NCBI GenBank assembly: GCA_021812105.1
Contig: JAKAOQ010000012.1
Span: 1-15,156, forward strand
Reading direction: 5' to 3'
DNA length: 15,156 nucleotides
Origin: Microcaldota archaeon
Lineage (GTDB): Archaea; Micrarchaeota; Micrarchaeia; Micrarchaeales; Micrarchaeaceae
In this document: piece by piece, positions 13,533 through 15,156 of the stretch
Position numbering within the stretch: the first letter of the stretch is position 1
Layout of the letters: each line of letters starts with the position of its first letter
Translations under genes and position numbers: made by a program
The notes under the pieces: model-generated
Told to the model about the DNA's origin: nothing
Seen by the model: only the letters and a program-made list of their open reading frames with translations
Databases searched by the model: none

Positions 13533-14424
13533 CCCTATCTACCGTCCTCTTCGCCTCCCCGTCAAGGATCGCTACAGCGATATCCCTTATATGGCCTTCT
13601 GTGAGACGCTTTATAGCGAAAGGCACCCAATCTTTCCCGTATGGAATATAAATGCTAACATTTATATTATCTTTTATAAGCCTTCTTATTCTCTTAGGGC
13701 TTATGCCGTAAAGGGTCTCAAATACTATGCTCTTTTTGCTGGCGTTCCCGCTTTTTATCGCCCTGTAGACGCTCCTTTCGTCAGAAGACGATATGACCGC
13801 GCTGCGGCCCTTGAATAGCTTGAGGACGTCCTCGAGCAGCGGCTCCCGAGCACGGTCGCGCTTCTTGCTTTTCTTCGCGCCGCCGCTTTTACCAGATTCG
13901 TTTGCTGCCGCATCGGCGTAATCCGATATCTTTATCTTTACGCCAGAGCGCCTGCACCTGTCACACACGGACTTGTCGTAGATCTCAGACTTTGGGATTT
14001 CTATACCAAGGCGTTTTGACCCGCACGTTTCAAACGTGTCCAGTATGTCGTGGGCCGAACGAGCGCTCTCGCTTTCTACCCACACGTCTATCTGCGCCTC
14101 GTCAGCCTTCTCGGCTATTTCCTCAAGGCCCTTGGCGAAAATCCCGTTGCCGAGGTGGTAGCCGAACTGCGAGGGCCTTAGGGACACGTCCGACTTTGCG
14201 TGCAGCCTGGAGATCTGCCTCATAAGCTGCATGTACGCGTTCACGTTGTACCTTACCTGCGCCGAATCTCTGGGGCTCTCGTTCAGGAAAGTTATTGAAG
14301 TATGCACCTTACCGGCGTTCAGCTTGAGCGCCATCCTTATCGCTGAATCAGCGGTGCTTCCTGCTATGTGCTTCTTTACAAGCCTGAATATCAGGCCCTT
14401 CAAGAAGCCTTTTTCAGTCGCCAA
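13516..14424 (-). CDS. Divergent proline dehydrogenase (PRODH)-like protein, TTG start
   Basis: 302 residues. Landmarks of the PRODH TIM barrel appear in order: KHIAGSTADSAIRMALKLN (18-36, compare the family's RFIAGET...), TSITFLNES (42-50, compare LDYLGE), VSLRPSQFG (80-88, compare VSLKxTxLG), the D/ED strand as VWVESES (114-120), AVISSSDER (209-217, compare AxATHDxR), VFETLYGI (234-241, compare FQMLYGI) and VSIYIPYGKDWVPFAIKRLTE (256-276). Several residues usual in active enzymes are changed: the His of THD is Ser, the substrate-binding RR pair is KR (272-273), and the preceding Tyr is Phe (269). A Lys/Gly/Ser-rich insertion (about 175-192) and C154-x2-C157 replace the barrel strand that usually carries the conserved Lys. 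The start is TTG 14424 with TGAT 3 nt upstream. It is co-oriented after rpl11. True proline oxidation is uncertain. Confidence 0.72.
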   Translation of the reverse strand: MATEKGFLKGLIFRLVKKHIAGSTADSAIRMALKLNAGKVHTSITFLNESPRDSAQVRYNVNAYMQLMRQISRLHAKSDVSLRPSQFGYHLGNGIFAKGLEEIAEKADEAQIDVWVESESARSAHDILDTFETCGSKRLGIEIPKSEIYDKSVCDRCRRSGVKIKISDYADAAANESGKSGGAKKSKKRDRAREPLLEDVLKLFKGRSAVISSSDERSVYRAIKSGNASKKSIVFETLYGISPKRIRRLIKDNINVSIYIPYGKDWVPFAIKRLTEGHIRDIAVAILDGEAKRTVDRDGEGD

Positions 14425-14427
14425 GTA

Positions 14428-14431
14428 ATCA
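14428..14431 (-). promoter_or_regulatory. Shine-Dalgarno element supporting the TTG start of the PRODH-like gene
   Basis: TGAT within CATGATTAC ends 3 nt before TTG 14424, the same spacing as at S5, L18, L19e and L11. The nearby ATG (14432-14430) is in another frame and hits no matching protein, so TTG is the best start and keeps the N-terminal PRODH-like segment. Confidence 0.55.
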
Positions 14432-14451
14432 TGCCGTTGTACTGTAGATGC

Positions 14452-14919
14452 TCACACTTTTATCTCTCCGGAATTTATCTTTTTTATGATCTCCTTCGGA
14501 TTCTCGCCCTCACAGGTCACGCCCATGCTCTTGCACGTTCCGAGCACCTGCTTTATTCTGTCGCTGAGGCTCCCGCCGTACATGCTGGACTCTTTCGAAG
14601 ACACGATCTTCTTTATCTGCTCGAGGGTTATGTTGCCGACGGTCTCGTCCTTGGTCTTGGCCCCGGCCTGTATGCCTATCTCCTTCAGTATCAGCGCGCT
14701 GGTTGTAGGCGATCCGACCTCTACCCTGTACTGCTTTGTCGCAGAATCAACGAAAACCTTCACGGGGACTTTTATGCCGGAGAACGCCTCGGTCTTCTTG
14801 TTTATCTCAGCGACTATCGCGCTTATGTTGACCCCTAGGGGCCCGAGCGCAGGACCAAACGGTGGTCCCGTTGTTGCCTTTCCTCCTTCTACCAAACCTG
14901 ATACTTGTACTTCGGCCAT
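14452..14919 (-). CDS. rpl11: Large-subunit ribosomal protein L11 (uL11)
   Basis: 155 residues. The N-terminal domain has VSGLVEGGKATTGPPFGPAL and GPLGVNISAIVAEINKKT; the RNA-binding C-terminal domain includes SALILKEIGIQAG, VGNITLEQIKKI and the terminal LGTCKSMGVTCEGENPKEII. uL11 forms the base of the L1/L10/L12 stalk region and binds 23S rRNA where factor GTPases act. I chose ATG 14919 (MAEVQV) rather than an in-frame ATG 39 nt upstream, because GTTGAT ends 3 nt before it and the homologous proteins begin here. It is 4 nt after the Spt5 stop, the standard archaeal pairing; L1, L10 and L12 do not follow. Confidence 0.96.
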   Translation of the reverse strand: MAEVQVSGLVEGGKATTGPPFGPALGPLGVNISAIVAEINKKTEAFSGIKVPVKVFVDSATKQYRVEVGSPTTSALILKEIGIQAGAKTKDETVGNITLEQIKKIVSSKESSMYGGSLSDRIKQVLGTCKSMGVTCEGENPKEIIKKINSGEIKV

Positions 14920-14923
14920 TATA

Positions 14924-15156
14924 TCAACTTGTCGTTTCCTTGTGCGCCTTCTCAACAACGCGAGCCGTGTTCAGCTTCGTCGTTATCGGTATAGGCACAA
15001 CAACGTCCATCAGTTCAACCGTTACATCACCCTTCAGGTCGTCTATCTTTATGACCTTGGCCTTATAGCCCTTGAAAGGTCCCGCGGTGAACTCAACTAT
15101 GTCGTCCTTTGAGACTTCTGGAGCCATGCTCTTGACTGTTATTAGCTTGTTGACCT
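14924..15156 (-). CDS. spt5: Transcription elongation factor Spt5 (NusG family), C-terminal part
   Basis: The window holds the last 76 residues; the NGN domain lies outside. The KOW motif region is clear: DDIVEFTAGPFKGYKAKV, IDDLKGDVTVELMD and VVVPIPITTKL, typical of archaeal Spt5 ends. Spt5 with Spt4 binds RNA polymerase, promotes processive elongation and links transcription to the ribosome. An internal ATG at 15127 is not a real start, since the frame is open and family-like upstream (VNKLITVKSMAPEV). Its stop codon TGA lies inside the L11 Shine-Dalgarno element (14923-14928), so L11 translation is probably coupled to it. Confidence 0.93.
   Translation of the reverse strand, partial: VNKLITVKSMAPEVSKDDIVEFTAGPFKGYKAKVIKIDDLKGDVTVELMDVVVPIPITTKLNTARVVEKAHKETTS

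Noticed and set aside
14924..15127. A separate 67-residue KOW protein starting at ATG 15127
   Set aside because: The frame continues upstream to the window edge with Spt5-like sequence, so this is the end of Spt5 and not a small gene.
1..15156. Insertion sequences, CRISPR arrays, long direct repeats or defence genes
   Set aside because: No transposase, repeat-spacer pattern or terminal inverted repeats are visible; gene content and style are uniform and housekeeping in nature.

Overview
The window is archaeal chromosome. Every supported gene lies on the minus strand. It encodes protein families restricted to archaea and eukaryotes (L18 and S5 of archaeal type, L19e, L32e, S4e, RNase P subunit Rpp29, primase PriS, Spt5, an archaeal membrane DUF373 protein). 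The compact spacing, 4-nt ATGA overlaps, TATA-box promoters and a ribosomal-protein cluster cut short at both ends suggest a reduced-genome archaeon. A DPANN lineage such as Micrarchaeota is my guess; I cannot confirm it without a tree.

Layout in the direction of transcription, from high to low coordinates. (1) 15156-11353: the C-terminal end of Spt5, then L11, a divergent proline-dehydrogenase-like protein, an extended-SDR epimerase/dehydratase and the primase catalytic subunit PriS. Spacing is tight (4, 27, -17 and 20 nt), so this looks like one operon that mixes transcription, translation and replication genes with two metabolic-type genes. It probably ends at a T-rich stretch near 11316-11331. 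(2) 11190-9970: a DUF373 membrane protein with its own promoter and Shine-Dalgarno site. (3) 9903-3977: the ribosomal operon Rpp29-S17-L14-L24-S4e-L5-S14-S8-L6-L32e-L19e-L18-S5, in the canonical archaeal order. The usual L22-S3-L29 upstream and L30-L15-SecY downstream are absent from these flanks. (4) 3887-3058: a dicluster ferredoxin with a very long inter-cluster loop, overlapping a secreted or membrane-anchored DUF192 protein rich in N-glycosylation sequons. (5) 2963-1: an Lhr-family superfamily 2 helicase overlapping a COG1407-type metallophosphoesterase that runs off the window, a likely DNA-repair pair.

Start selection follows a clear rule. Many internal operon genes carry a (G)TGAT element, the 3' part of the GGAGGTGAT Shine-Dalgarno complement, 3-4 nt before the start codon. 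At four junctions the upstream TGA stop lies inside that element. The rule supports TTG starts for S5 and the proline-dehydrogenase-like gene and corrects the starts of L6, L32e, S8 and L11. Genes at operon heads instead have TATA boxes close to the start codon (lhr, rpp29), as in leaderless or short-leader transcripts.

Most of the window is conserved housekeeping sequence. The least ordinary parts are the degenerate proline-dehydrogenase-like gene and its SDR neighbour between L11 and PriS, the ferredoxin/DUF192 pair, and the twin TATA boxes at the head of the ribosomal operon. I see no mobile element, CRISPR array, tRNA or rRNA, and no non-coding stretch longer than about 165 bases.
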